Positions 1 through 11,071 of a stretch of DNA of 64,000 bases are shown here, in pieces (position 1 is the stretch's first letter; each line of letters opens with the position of its first letter). The notes under the pieces were generated by a model. The model made no database searches and was not told the origin of the DNA. It was given only the letters and a program-made list of their open reading frames with translations. Made by a program: the position numbers and the translations under genes. Origin of the DNA: Ditylenchus dipsaci (Eukaryota > Nematoda > Chromadorea > Rhabditida > Anguinidae). The DNA lies in contig SADC01001367.1 in assembly GCA_004194705.1 (NCBI GenBank), positions 1-64,000 on the forward strand, written 5' to 3'.

Positions 1-57
1 ATATTCTAATTCTTCAGAAGAGGATTCCGTATGAACTCACAGCAGTGGTGAATCACC

Positions 58-423
58 TTGGCAGATCTATCGAAACTGGTAATATTCCACTGTTCCGACG
101 ATTCTAAATTGCATTTAGGCCATACACGACTTTCTGAAGTGCAGCAAGCGGCCTGCGATGTGAGATGCAACGATCCTCCATTTCCGAAGTTTGACAGTCT
201 TCAGAGACTTGAAGAGTCTTCATCTAACGGCTACATGTTCTTCTACAAAGCATCAGATTACGAGAAAATGCTATGCTTGGCGTTTTCGTCTCTTGTCTAC
301 GTAGGAACCTGGGCTTTTCAAGCTGCACAGACAAATTCCTTTCGCTCCAACGCAACTCACGCTGACTTCTCAAGCCCCTCATATTCTGAAAGGGAACGCA
401 AATTCAGCGAGCATCGAAGTTGA
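58..423 (+). CDS. candidate coding exon, unknown product
   Basis: An open frame of about 120 codons runs from just after a TGA at 49-51 to a stop at 421-423. The only in-frame start near the left side is TTG, so if real this is an internal or terminal exon; CCTTGGCAG at 58-66 or TTCTTCAG at 10-17 could be the acceptor. The product would hold one hydrophobic stretch (around MLCLAFSSLVYVG) followed by a Ser/Arg-rich tail. GC content is higher than in the flanks, which favours coding. I recognise no family, and a chance open frame is possible. Confidence 0.28.
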   Translation: MADLSKLVIFHCSDDSKLHLGHTRLSEVQQAACDVRCNDPPFPKFDSLQRLEESSSNGYMFFYKASDYEKMLCLAFSSLVYVGTWAFQAAQTNSFRSNATHADFSSPSYSERERKFSEHRS

Positions 424-694
424 ATCCTTTCAGGAACAGTCGCCTAGAAGTCAGAAAAATCTAGTTTCGAGTTATTATGTTCTGTAGGCAAAATGAACGG
501 TTGAAAATGTCCGTGTTAAATTGTCCCAGTTCTGGAAGAAATCAGAATAAAGGCCCTTGTGTTTCTAGGTCGCTCAGTTTTTCCCCAATTGTGGTAGTTG
601 AATGTGTGATGCTTATCTGGGTGGGGGTGGTGATGACTGTTTTAGAGATTAGAATAGAATGAAGGTTGTGTATAGACCACCAATTTTACCGAGC
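424..694. other. no feature seen
   Basis: Unique-looking AT-rich sequence after the first open frame. It could be 3' UTR or intron; I see no repeat, RNA gene or convincing exon. Confidence 0.4.
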
Positions 695-907
695 TGGATA
701 CACCGAACCACTAGCGAATATGGAAGAACAAACGGGTACTCATGTGGATACGCCGAACAACCGGCGGGTATTGAAGTACAAGCGGCTACCCACGTCGATA
801 CGCCCAACCACCCGCGGGATATAGAAATACCAGCGGGTATCCACGTGGATAGCCCAAACCACCAGCGGCTATAAAAACACCACGTGGGAACACCACGTGG
901 AACACCG
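695..907. repeat. 50-bp tandem repeat, about four diverged copies
   Basis: Four successive units begin TGGATAC/TCGATAC/TGGATAG and continue with CCGAACCACC-like and GCGGGTAT-like blocks before ending near CCACG. Unit length is 50-52 bp, so the array is not in frame and is unlikely to encode a protein repeat. It abuts the left end of the poly-C element at about 906. Confidence 0.7.
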
Positions 908-1859
908 CTACTGTAATAATACCCCCCCCCCCCAAAATCGACCTACTGTCAGTATACCACCCTCCCCCAAAAACCGACTTTTTTAGGCATGGTCAAAAAC
1001 CATTTCTACACAATAATTTCGCCATAAAGCGACCAGATAAGCAATTTTAAATGGGATTGCGGGCTGTATTGGGAGGGGAAGGGAATAACACAGGGGCACT
1101 TCTCGAGATGGTTGTGATCCTTAGAGTACTAATTTCTCTAAACGTCTAAGGGTAACTTTTTAAACCCGGAACTTGTGGGTGCAGGCATAAGTATAAGTAC
1201 TTTTCATGGATCAAAGCCGATCAGCGGGGTGGACCTTGCGGGTTTACTCGTAGCCTAGGCACTTTTTGAGTGCTAGGCTGAATTTTTGGATGCTGGGCCT
1301 CTGGCCCGGCCTTGTAGAACGAGGGGAAATGCTCTTCGAAAAATAATGTTGATACTTAGTTTTGAACACTGGGGCCTACCGCTAACATAACTCTGGTATG
1401 CATGTTTTTTCATGCATCCAGAGTCGCTTTCGAGTGATTTGTGTCTAAGGTATGTGGTGTGCGCATCTCAACTCCAAGCCCCCAAGCCCCCGAAGGGGCC
1501 GCAGGGGGGCTTAAGAGTTAGAGATGCGCGCACGCACTTACCTTAGACATGATCCGAGAAGTACACTTGATTCATAAAATGCATATAGAGTCTATTTTGC
1601 CACGGCCCGAGTTGAAAAAAACATGGTAAAGCAGCTAAAAAAAGTGCCTCTGTATTATTCCCTTCCCTCCCAATACAGCCCATAATCCCTTTTAAACTGC
1701 TTTTCTGGTCCCTTATGGCAAAATTATTGCATAAAATGGGTTTTAGACACTCCAAAAAAGTCGGTTTTGGGGGCGGGGTACATGACAGTAGGTCCGATTT
1801 TGGGGGGGGGGGGGTATATTACATTAGCTTTTTAGGGGGGGGGGTATATGACAGTAGCG
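906..1859 (+). mobile_element. poly-C-ended TIR element, copy A
   Basis: The left end reads CGCTACTGTAATAATACC followed by a run of C; the right end is the inverse, a run of G then GGTATATGACAGTAGCG. The terminal arms are long: GGGCTGTATTGGGAGGGGAA at about 1065 recurs inverted near 1670. The centre holds a hairpin module (1390-1552). A closely related copy lies in the other orientation at 56873-57815. No transposase is encoded, so it is non-autonomous. The TSD of this copy is unclear; sister copies suggest 9 bp, as in Mutator-like elements. Confidence 0.75.
1390..1552. repeat. hairpin module with TCTAAGGTAWGT on both arms
   Basis: Left arm: a hairpin CTCTGGTATGCATG/CATGCATCCAGAG, a small hairpin around CACTTTCGAGTG (CGCTTTCGAG in this copy), then GTGTCTAAGGTATGTG and GCGCATCTCAACTCC. 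After a GC-rich turn (CCCCCGAAGGGG), the right arm returns the same words inverted with GGATCATGTCTAAGGTAAGT. Other copies lie at about 40208-40400, 47225-47410, 52815-53005 and 57160-57365, with half copies at 6961-7060 and 49675-49725. Each copy therefore carries consensus-looking 5' splice sites on both strands. Confidence 0.75.
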
Positions 1860-2815
1860 TCAAAAAAACTTTATATCATTTTTCTGGGGATGAGTTGTCC
1901 CAGGGATGAATTGTCCGTGTCCCAACAAAGAGATAATTTTTTTGGGGCAAATTTTACTTTTCTGTGGCAAGTCTTTATTTTGACTGATTTATGAAAAATA
2001 TATCTTTTTCAAAAGTTTTAACACCATCATGTAGCCCTGCGGTTCTAGTTTCTAATGAGGTATCAGTTGTGCATCATCTTTGCAACAAATATCACAAAAG
2101 GTAAAAGTATGAACTTGAGAGAGAGTATGAAAGTATGAACCCCAGAAAACTGTTTTCCACAAAAGAGTACTTTTATGGCAAAAAATATCAAAAATTTTGA
2201 AAAAAAACCTTCGCTAACTGGCCATCGCTAACTGACCTTCTCGCTAACTGGCCGTACACCGTTTTCACTTTCGAAAAAATATGATTAATCTTAATAAAAT
2301 CAGTCAAAATAAAAATTTGCCAGAAAAAAGTAAAATTTACCCAAAAAGTATATTTGCCCCAAAAAAAGAATTACCCCAAACAAAACTGTAAATTATTTTG
2401 AAAATAAAATTTGATCAAACCGTTATCTTTTCGATGACTTTCCCATGGCTCCCTCCACTTCTGGACAGAAAAAGGCGGGACACTGACTCTGGGTTCTCTC
2501 TTGAAGTATTTGAGAAGCATTTTCCATGCGATAATTTGATCGCAGCAAAACAGTCGCCAGACACTATAACTGTGTGCAGATCTGCATCCGCCAAGGCTGC
2601 AAATAGAGCTAGCCACAGGCTAATAAATTTGATCGCCCACATTTTTTAACGATCTCAATGTGGTAAACTGCAAAACAACAAAAAAATATTTTCCATCACT
2701 ACAGTAATGGAAAATAATTTTTTAAGAAATGTAGTACATTCGAAACTCTTGTAGAGACCGTCGAAAAAGTTACTTTATTTTGTCAACTCTCTTCGTATTT
2801 GGCCACCCGCCCTGC
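1860..2815. other. intergenic repeats; remnant of a GAATTGTCC element end
   Basis: 1886-1925 carries GATGAATTGTCCGTGTCCC, the same end sequence as the complete element at 9731-11062, so it is a solo end. At 2213-2262 the word CGCTAACTGGCC recurs three times. Inverted words (TTTTTCTGGCAA / TTTGCCAGAAAAA) flank it at about 1955 and 2320, suggesting a decayed foldback. Open frames at 2371-2649 overlap on both strands and look like chance. Confidence 0.45.
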
Positions 2816-3367
2816 GGGACACGGACAATTCGCTTCCGGGACAGTTCACCTCCCGGTACAATTCGCCTCGGGACAATTCGCCTCCAGAGACAATACGCCT
2901 CCAGGACAATTCGCCTCCCGGGGCAATTCGCTCCAATTACATTTTTTATCTCCTGTTCAGTCTGTTCATTCACACCATGAACAATAAGCTTATCCTTAGT
3001 TTGTATTTTTGCAAAAAGGATAATGTTGTATTGCATAGTTGTATTGCATTTATTTTGGGCTGACTTTTGCTTCAGCATTTCAAAATTCAGCTTGTTGACA
3101 ATTCAGCATTTTGACAATTCAGCATTTTGACAATTGAGCCTTTTCAAATTCAAATGTTTGATGTTTCAACGAGATTTAAATTCTTATTTTTGTTTATTCA
3201 CGTGAATCACGGTTTAGCTTGCGATAACTCTCCTGATTATAAATATCACCTCTTCATATATAAATACAGTTGACTCTCGATTTAAGGCCAGAAGTTCGTT
3301 CTCGCCTAGGGTCTGACACTTTTTTAGCCTAATTTTTCCATTTCTGTTTTGAAAGTTTAGTTCCAAA

Positions 3368-4445
3368 TAGAGATGATGACGATCGATTAATCGCAAATCG
3401 CACCAATTTGGCAAAAAAATAATCGCATCGCATAATCGCATGCATGCTTTTGAAATAATCGCAAATCGCAATCTCAATTTGAGAAATTGCACGATTAATC
3501 GCAAATTTTGCCATACTGAAAAATTTTACCAGCAAAATTACTTTTAGTAATGGATGGAACTTTTTTTACCGCAAAAAACTTGGAATTACTGCAAAATATT
3601 TTTTCTCACCGTAATGTGATCTTCCGGCAAAATACTTTTCTCACCGCAAAATACTTTTTTCTTACGCAAAAATACTCTTTTCTCATCGCAAATTTTTTAA
3701 TCAGAAAATAACTTATCTCGCTCAAAATCTCACCCAGAGTGGTCAGAAGCAATTGAAAGATGGTTTTTAGGATTCACTAAAAAGGAGTCATTTTTCGCGA
3801 AAACTCGATTTCACGCATCAGTATCCCACTTTAATCGGCTTAATCGCTGAGAATCTAACTCTAAGCCATTCTCAACCACCTTAAAGCATCCTAAACTGTT
3901 CTAAACCAGAATGTAAGTATTCTGAAAAGTCTGAAGGGTGGTTCAGAGCGGTTAAGGGTGAGATTCTTAGCTATCGAGATGACCAAAGTGTGATTCTGAT
4001 GCGCGCAATAGAATTTTCGCAATAAGTTCACCCCAAAAAAGCAGCTTTTAAGTGCTTTTGACCACTCTCGGGTGGGATTCTGAGCGATCCAAGTGATTTT
4101 CTGACTAAAAAATTCAAATTCCCGCGAAATTTTGACTAAAAATCCTTGATTTTCTCAACAATAATCTGAAGATGCTTAACTACAGGTACTTATTGTTGAT
4201 AGTTGTCGCAAATGTCCACGTTTACTTTAAATAAAGCTTTTGTTTGTGCATAGTGTTAAAAGTTTGATTTCTAGGAGCTAAAAGCAAAAGTAATCGCATA
4301 ATCGCGCGATTAATCGCACCTGAATTTTTTTGCGATAATCGTTGCGATTAATCGCATTTAATTTTTTCAAATAATCGCAATCGCATCGGGTTAAGACAAA
4401 ATAATCGCAATCGCATAATCGCAAAAGGCCAAATCATCATCTCTA
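3368..4445. mobile_element. non-autonomous hAT, AATCGCA word arrays
   Basis: Ends TAGAGATGATGA and ATCATCATCTCTA are flanked by the exact 8-bp direct repeat GTTCCAAA (3360-3367 and 4446-4453). Inside both ends are dense arrays of AATCGCA/GCGATTA. The middle (about 3720-4140) is an imperfect foldback around AGTGGTCAGAAGC. No transposase. TSD length and the TAGRG-type terminus fit hAT elements. Confidence 0.85.
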
Positions 4446-4679
4446 GTTCCAAATATTGCAAGGATTCCAAATCTGCCGATCGTTTTTTCAGACATCCAAT
4501 CTTTTTCCTTTAAAAAAGTAAAAGGTCGATTCAGAAGCAAGTTTTTTTTTTTGAAAAATCAATAGTCTACTGTATAGAATTTTACACTGAACACAAATTT
4601 CGACATTTATTCAAGCAAAATCAAACAGATAATAACGATCACACAAAATACGGATTAACAACAATATATTTCATTGTTC

Positions 4680-5458
4680 TATTGGTTTATCCACCTGTTG
4701 GCAATTGTCGCGGAGTTTCATTATGTGTTCTTTTGCGCCGGACATGAGGACTTTGACTGATTCCCGCAATGTTTCGGATTGGTGGTAGACGAGCTAAAAA
4801 TTGATTCCATTTATTTATCCTATAAAAAAACATACCATTTGTTTGATTTTGATTCGGAGCAATGTTACCCCATCGGCTTGAATACGCTACCTGAACAATT
4901 GCTGCTAGACTCATTGTACATTCGCTGGATTGAAGGCAGCCACCGTTTGCTGCAAGAGAGAGATTTGAGCCGGATCTGCCTGTCTTGACACCCTGGTGCT
5001 CGTCGGCGAAAAAAGCTCCAAGAAACGTTGCTTCGAATGCACAACTAAATGTATTCCATGGATACTTTTCATTCAGAACATACATACATATTTCATCTCG
5101 AATGACGCAGCGAATAGACCAGTATGGATTCGATCGACGTTTACTCAGTCCGGCATTCAGTGTTCGATGCCATGCCAGCTACCGCCACTTGATAAAGTTT
5201 ATAGCCTTAAAAGTTAATAAAATTTACAAGCAGACAATGAAACCCAAAAACTGCCTTCATAAATTAGAGAATACTGACTCTTGCACTTACCACAGACGAA
5301 TCGAACAACTGCGTCATTGACCACTTCTGTCGGAATGCGCTCACTGGATGCTCGAATAGTCGCTGATACTTCTTCTTCACTAGAATCACCAATACATTGA
5401 CATCGTTGTCAGAATCGCTTTCCATGTCGAAATTAACTAAACAATAACACATACACAA
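4680..5458 (-). CDS. unidentified split coding region inside the 2.7-kb element
   Basis: Read from 5425 leftward: an exon starting MESDSDND and containing VKKKYQRLFEHPVSAFRQKW ends at a good donor (CTGTG|GTAAGTG, about 5291). A second open stretch (about 5160-4930) contains NPYWSIRCVIRDE and FLGAFFADEHQG. A last stretch (about 4770-4680) reads ESVKVLMSGAKEHIMKLRDN, likely helical, ending near 4680. A strong acceptor CTCTCTCTTGCAG sits at about 4950. The joins are not settled and I recognise no family. It is either element-encoded or a captured host gene. Confidence 0.35.
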
Positions 5459-6714
5459 TGCTCACGAGCTCAAAGAAGGCAAAAAAAGTAGCATATGAGA
5501 CCATGCAATTTGGCTCAATTGTGAAGACATTGAGACAATAACTTTAGTAATCGTTTGACTGTTTTACTATGTTTTTAATTTCAACTATCAAAAAACTAGA
5601 TAATTACTTGCTGAATCGTCTTAAGACGAATAGCGGACATTTGAATTTGAAAAGGCTCAATTGTCAAAATGCTGAATTGTCAAAATGCTGAATTGTCAAC
5701 ATGCTGAATTGTCAACAAGCTGAATTTTGAAATGCTGAAGCAAAAGTCAGCCTTTATTTTGGTAACATTTTTGTCAATCCATCACCTAATCGCCCTTATT
5801 TTCTCATGTTGTTGTCCACCTGGTTCATTTAGGTGGTCCACTTGAATCATGGAGGTCTCTAGCTAGTCAAAAAAAATTCAGCCACTAAAACTACTCAAAT
5901 TTTAGATATGTTCATTAAAGCTGCTAGATACAAAAATATCTCATATTCAGGTGGTATTCAGGTGGTTTAGATAAACTGACAAACTTGACAAAGTGGACAC
6001 TCATATGAATCAAGTGGATATCCACGTAGTGTGGTTGGTGCTGCATCTCTTTTAAATTGAATTTTATACCATGTATTCACTGTAAACCTCTAAAAAGTGG
6101 ACAATTGTTCCCTGTTGATATTAAAAGGAATTCTTACCCTGCTCAGATAATAGAGACAACAGCTATTTGACTTCAAAATTTATCGGGCTATAACCAACTT
6201 TATTGTTCATTCTTTTGATTCAAGTGGACGACCACTTGGTTTAGTTAGTGCATGGATTATCCAGTGGGACTAAAGTTGGATCATAAATTTTAAAAGTTCT
6301 CTACAAGACAAAATATTACTACCCAGGTACCACTAAACTACCTGAGTACAACAAAACCAAGTGGTCGTCCACTTGGAGCAAAAATTTTTACGTTTTTCGT
6401 GTTCCGAAACTGTTTTTTTGGGATTTTTTGTTTTTTTCATGATTTTACACTTGATAGCATGGTTTGTCTTTGATTTATATATTTTCAGGTTATCCAGGTG
6501 AACATACACCTGACCAGAAGGTGACTACCCTGGATTTCGGGGTTCGGGTGGGTGAAATCGCAGTTTTGGTCTTATCAAACAGGATTTACCACACAATTTC
6601 ACGTCGAAAAAAAGGGTTTGAATGTGGTATGTTGACTGTGACTTTTCAAAGATTACTTCTACTACTTTTTTGTACCGGAGGCGAATTGTCCCGGAGGCGA
6701 ATTGTCGCGGACCC

Positions 6715-7930
6715 GCCCCTGCAGCCGCAATGAAAAAAATATCCGCGAATCTTCGAAAGAATCAGCAAATTTGTTCATTCGCGAATAGTGTCGTGAATCG
6801 ACAATTGATTTTTTAAATTACATTTTTGATTGCAATTCTATTTTTAAAAAGACCAAGGGCTCAACGGGGGAATAAAAAAGGTCACATTTTCGAAAAAGCC
6901 TATTGTGAAAAACGAAATGTTTTGATTATGGTTTTTTGAGCTGGAGCCTAGCGCACAAAGAAACTCTGGTATGCATACATTTTTTATGCATCCAGAGTCA
7001 CTTTCGAGTGATTTGTGTCTAAGGTATGTGGGTGTGCGCATTTCAACTCCAAGCCCATGAGAGGGCGTAAGTCATAAGAGGGTAACTTGTGAGATTTAAT
7101 TAAAGGGTGGCGGCATCACCTTTTTTGCTTTTTTTCATCTCAGATATTTTTACACCATTTTGTACCTTACAAGCAAGATATCACAGGTGTCACTGTGAGG
7201 ACAGGAGACGACTCATTTTTTCATTGGCTATACTTGTAGTGCATCTGCAGCTTACGTGTGAAATTGGCTTCCTGACCGCGCGCCATAAGGAATATTCGGT
7301 CAGGAAACCAAAAAATTCGTAGAAATAACCTATCAAAGTCACCATCTACATGTGATGCGTGAATAGCTAGAATCTAGCAAACATTTTAGTATTAAGAGCT
7401 CAGTAAGTTTATATAAAAAGTATCTGAAAAAAGCAAATTCAAGTCACGTGAAAGCATTTTACGTAATTTAACGTGCCAAACAAGCTGACACATGACTTGC
7501 TTTTGCTTTTTTCTAAGTTTTTTATATAAACTTGGTGAGTTCTTATTACTAAAACATTTGCTAGATTTAGCGGCCATTTTGAGTATTAAATGTCTACCTA
7601 TATCTCCGTCTATATCTTCGAATTTTCGTTGTAACGCGAAGTACGAGGAATCAATTTCACACGTAAGCTGCAAATGCTCTACAAGAATAGCCAATAAAAA
7701 AACGAGTCGACTCCCGTCTTCAGAATGATACCTGTGGTACTTCCCTCGTGAGATTTTTCTCTGCCGATTGAGGGGTCAAACACTCTAATTAAAAATAATT
7801 TTTGTGGGAATCACACCAACTTCACACTAAAAAACCAAGTGTGAGCCTCAGACTGGGGTTTTTAGTGTGAAGTTAGTGTGATTCCCACAAAAATTAATTT
7901 TCGTTGGGGTATTTCATCACTTAATCGATA
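6715..7930. repeat. foldback repeats between elements
   Basis: 6961-7060 is a half copy of the hairpin module (GGTATGCATACATTTTTTAT, TCTAAGGTATGTGGG). 7187-7740 is a foldback: GTGCATCTGCAGCTTACGTG near 7240 returns as CACACGTAAGCTGCAAATGC near 7660, with inner arms at 7370-7580. 7789-7905 is a tight hairpin: TTTTTGTGGGAATCACACCA returns as TAGTGTGATTCCCACAAAAA. No exon is convincing in the stretch. Confidence 0.6.
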
Positions 7931-7935
7931 GAGGA

Positions 7936-8062
7936 AATTCGACGCTACTGTCATATACCCCCCCCCCAAAGCTACTTTAATATACCACCCCCCCCCCCCA
8001 ATAATTTTTCAGGTAAAAAAAGTCGATGTCAAAAGGTAGCCGTAATAAGTCCCCCTCGGTTT
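7936..8062. repeat. poly-C element end fragments
   Basis: GACGCTACTGTCATATACC with a C run, then CTACTTTAATATACC with a longer C run, matching the ends of the 56873-57815 element. At 8013-8062 it abuts GTCGATGTCAAAAGGTAGCC, an end of the TTAA MITE type seen at 9280 and 62531. No right-hand partner found. Confidence 0.55.
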
Positions 8063-8464
8063 TGAATCCGTGCAAGACTCTTAATCGAAAATACAAATGG
8101 AGGCTTGTTTTTCCACGGCCCATCTTGTTGAAAAACAAGATGAAATAGTGAAAATAGCAGATTTTGAAAATGGATTATATTATTCTCCATCACTCCCAAT
8201 ACTGCTTGTTTTTACCTGTAAAATGTTTTTCAAGGCCTATTATGGCAAAATAATTACTTTAAAAATTACTACTCCTCTCGAGAAGGCTAGGAAAAATCCG
8301 GGGATTTGTTTAGAATATTCGCGGATTTTCGGTTGTTGCTTTGAGGGCTGGGTACTAGTTCACCTAACCACTATAGAGGGGTGGAGCAAGGATTACTACT
8401 AAGAAAATCGACTGCAGTGGATGGATGGTATTTTTTCAGGTCATAGATTTGAAATAGCCAAATA

Positions 8465-8697
8465 GGGCGCTAGTATAAAATACACCCCCCCCCCCAAATC
8501 TGACCTTCCCAAAATCGCTGTAACTCCCCTTTAAAAACAATTTTAGGTTTAGCCCTTAGGCTTAGGGGTAGGAAGTTGTGACTGATAAATGTCTTACGCA
8601 CTTTTTCCGGGGCCTGAGAAATATATTTGGGTACTCTTTACTTAAGTTTTAAAAGGAAAATTTTTTAGGAGGGGAGGGGGGGTATTCTATACTAAGG
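8465..8697. mobile_element. short poly-C-ended MITE
   Basis: Left end GGCGCTAGTATAAAATACA then a run of C; right end a run of G, then GGTATTCTATACTAAG. The interior (CTTAGGCTTAGGGGTAGG, GTTGTGACTGATAAATG, CCGGGGCCTGAG) matches the 63310-63544 element in reverse. It includes a short GCCTAA-type run. About 230 bp, non-coding. Confidence 0.65.
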
Positions 8698-9092
8698 TAA
8701 CAATAGCAATGTTTATAAAAGCATATGGATTTTCATGGGTTATTTTTAAAACGTCGATAACTAGAATAATAAAACTAACTAGAAAAAGTTATGAAAAACT
8801 GATCTAAGTCATCAATTTCAAACAGATTTTTTTCAGAAAAACAAAAAACCGTAGTAAGCTGGGGGTACTCGTCGGCATAGTAGTAGCACTGTTCGCAAGC
8901 TTTTTTAGAATAGGAAAAATATAAAAAATATATGTCATGTTGGTTTTTGTCGTTTCATCCTTTTTTTCTGTGTCAAAGAAATAAAAAAAAGTATGGTGAA
9001 TCATATTTTATTGAAACAGTCAAAAGGCAACAATAAGAGCTTTTTGTTGAGCTGTAATAAATTTTTTATAACAACAATAATTATTTGTGGCT

Positions 9093-9241
9093 CTATTTTA
9101 CCCTTCTGCGTCTGGACTGATTGAAGAAACTATGCACCAACAAGTAAATTATAGCTGACAGAATGAGAAATAGTATCAAAGCGATGAACAAATAAATAAC
9201 TCTCTGCTTGCTGCAAATGCTCGTTTTCTGAGGCTGTGTGT
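9093..9241 (-). CDS. terminal exon of a protein with a membrane segment near its C-terminus
   Basis: Read leftward from an acceptor (TTCTAG at about 9242), the exon encodes a short polar stretch, then CSKQR, a hydrophobic run of about 24 residues (VIYLFIALILFLILSAII and following), then SFFNQSRRRRVK and a stop at 9093-9095. The shape is a single membrane helix flanked by basic residues. The upstream exon is not certain: 9462-9563 on the same strand is open (VVTVNVDRPQAP...) behind a possible acceptor GGCAG, but a TTAA MITE lies between them. Family unknown. Similar membrane-segment endings occur at 30604, 36876 and 58510. Confidence 0.5.
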
Positions 9242-9279
9242 CTAGAACTAGGTCCGTTTAGATTAAATTTTTAGCTTAA

Positions 9280-9451
9280 AGGGGTGGGGGACTTTTACGG
9301 CTCCTTTTTGACATCGACTTTTTTTTACCTTTTTTCGTATATTTTGTTTTCTAATATCAGATATCTTAGAAACTACAAAACGGCGTAAAAACACCTGAGA
9401 TGGAAAATAAAAAAAGTTGATGTCGAAAGAGAGCCGTAAAAGCCCCCCCCT
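9280..9451. mobile_element. TTAA-flanked MITE
   Basis: Ends AGGGGTGGGGGACTTTTACG and CGTAAAAGCCCCCCCCT flanked by TTAA (9276-9279 and 9452-9455). Arms continue with GACATCGAC/GTTGATGTC. About 172 bp, non-coding. The TTAA target fits piggyBac-type mobilisation. The larger MITE at 62531-62943 shares its arms. Confidence 0.75.
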
Positions 9452-9730
9452 TTAAGGCCTGTGAACGAGTTGGCTGTAATATATGTGAAGTCTCTCAATT
9501 TTGTTTGGTGCTTGCGGACGATCCACGTTAACTGTTACAACTACTGCCGTAGTGAAAAGGCCAACTAAAATTATGTGTCCTAATTTGGGGAGTCAATCGA
9601 AAATTTTTCTGCGTAAAAATGAAATAAAATAGTGAAAATGGCAAATGTTAAAAGTGGATTCTATTATTCTCCACCACTCCCAATACATCTTGTTTTTACT
9701 TCTAAAATGCTTTTCTAAACTTATTATTTA
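9452..9730. other. possible exon and host repeat for the next insertion
   Basis: 9462-9563 is open on the minus strand (see 9093-9241). 9640-9722 matches 8155-8250 (TATTATTCTCC, CCACTCCCAATAC), a dispersed repeat that continues at 11072 beyond the insertion. That continuity shows the element at 9731-11062 landed inside it. Confidence 0.45.
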
Positions 9731-11062
9731 GGGTCTGCGACAATTCGCCTCCGGGCCTATTCGCCTCCCGGGACAATTCGCCTCCAGGACAATTCGCCTC
9801 CCGGGACAATTCGCCTCCCGGGACAATTCGCCTCCGGTACAAAAAAGTAGTAGAAGTAATCTTTGAAAAGTCACAGTCAACATACCACATTCAAACCCTT
9901 TTTTTCGACGTGAAATTGTGTGGTAAATCCTGTTTGATAAGACCAAAACTGCGATTTCACCCACCCGAACCCCGAAATCCAGGGTAGTCACCTTCTGGTC
10001 AGGTGTATGTTCACCTGGATAACCTGAAAAATATATAAATCAAAGACAAACCATGCTATCAAGTGTAAAATCATGAAAAAAAACAAAAAATCCAAAAAAG
10101 CAGGTTTCGGAACACGAAAAACGTAAAAAATTTTTGCTCCAAGTGGACGACCACTTGGTTTTGTTGTACTCAGGTAGTTTAGTGGTACCTGGGTAGTAAT
10201 ATTTTTGTCTTGTAGAGAACTTTTAAAATTTATGATCCAACTTTAGTCCCACTGGATAATCCATGCACTAACTAACCAAGTGGTCGTCCACTTGAATCAA
10301 AAGAATGAACAATAAAGTTGGTTATAGCCCGATAAATTTTGAAGTCAAATAGCTGTTGTCTCTATTATCTGAGCAGGGTAAGAATTCCTTTTAATATCAA
10401 CAGGGAACAATTGTCCACTTTTTAGAGGTTTACAGTGAATACATGGTATAAAATTCAATTTAAAAGAGATGCAGCACCAACCACACTACGTGGATATCCA
10501 CTTGATTCATATGAGTGTCCACTTTGTCAAGTTTGTCAGTTTATCTAAACCACCTGAATACCACCTGAATATGAGATATTTTTGTATCTAGCAGCTTTAA
10601 TGAACATATCTAAAATTTGAGTAGTTTTAGTGGCTGAATTTTTTTTGACTAGCTAGAGACCTCCATGATTCAAGTGGACCACCTAAATGAACCAGGTGGA
10701 CAACAACATGAGAAAATAAGGGCGATTAGGTGATGGATTGACAAAAATGTTATCAAAATAAATGCAATACAACTATGCAATACAACATTACCCTTTTTGC
10801 AAAAATACAAACTAAGGATAAGCTTATTGTTCATGGTGCGAATGAACAGACTGAACAGGAGATAAAAAATGTAATTGGAGGCGAATTGCCCCGGGAGGCG
10901 AATTGTCCTGGAGGCGTACTGTCCCTGGAGGCGAATTGTCCCGGAGGCGAATTGTACCGGGAGGTGAACTGTCCCGGAAGCGAATTGTCCTGGAGGCGAA
11001 TTTTCCCGGGAGGCGAATCGGCCCGGAAGCGAATTGTCCTAGAAGCGAATTGTCCGTGTCCC
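9731..11062. mobile_element. complete minisatellite-ended element, 9-bp TSD TATTATTTA
   Basis: GGGTCTGCGACAATTCGCC at the left and GAATTGTCCGTGTCCC at the right, flanked by TATTATTTA at 9722-9730 and 11063-11071. Each end is an array of GGACAATTCGCCTCCC-type units (left 9739-9835, right 10875-11055). The interior repeats CAAGTGGACGACCACTTGG-type words inverted within itself. It is the uninterrupted relative of 2816-6714 and supplies the empty site for the insertion at 3058-5752. No transposase. Confidence 0.85.
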
Positions 11063-11071
11063 TATTATTTA

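Larger units (their letters stand above)
3058..5752. mobile_element. 2.7-kb TIR element inserted with 9-bp TSD TTTATTTTG
   Basis: Ends GGCTGACTTTTGCTTCAGC and its inverse GCAAAAGTCAGCC are flanked by TTTATTTTG at 3049-3057 and 5753-5761. The intact sister of the host element at about 10755 reads straight through a single copy of this site, so the insertion is verified by an empty site. Just inside each end is an array of TTGACAATTCAGCATT. Inside lie a nested hAT (3368-4445) and a split open region on the minus strand (4687-5458). I cannot identify a transposase. Confidence 0.85.
2816..6714. mobile_element. minisatellite-ended element, interrupted copy
   Basis: Begins GGGACACGGACAATTCGC and ends GGCGAATTGTCGCGGACCC. 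Both ends are short arrays of a 16-18 bp word (GGACAATTCGCCTCCC). Internal parts match the intact copy at 9731-11062 in reverse orientation: 2940-3057 corresponds to 10755-10880, and 5762-6714 corresponds to 9731-10754. The two parts are separated here by the insertion at 3058-5752. Flanks CGCCCTGC and GCCCCTGC are similar but not identical. The only reading frames in it are the repeat words, so it is non-autonomous. Confidence 0.75.

Noticed and set aside
2371..2649. Three overlapping frames of 75-83 codons
   Set aside because: Both strands open at once, no start or splice context, no recognisable motif.
6622..6816. Open frames built of RRIVPEANC-like repeats (also 9702-9991, 10775-11118, 2770-2987)
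   Set aside because: They are translations of the GGACAATTCGCCTCC word array at element ends, open in several frames on both strands; no gene is implied.
7790..7905. Hairpin as a microRNA precursor
   Set aside because: The stem is long and AT-rich and resembles MITE arms nearby; nothing distinguishes it as a miRNA without small-RNA data.
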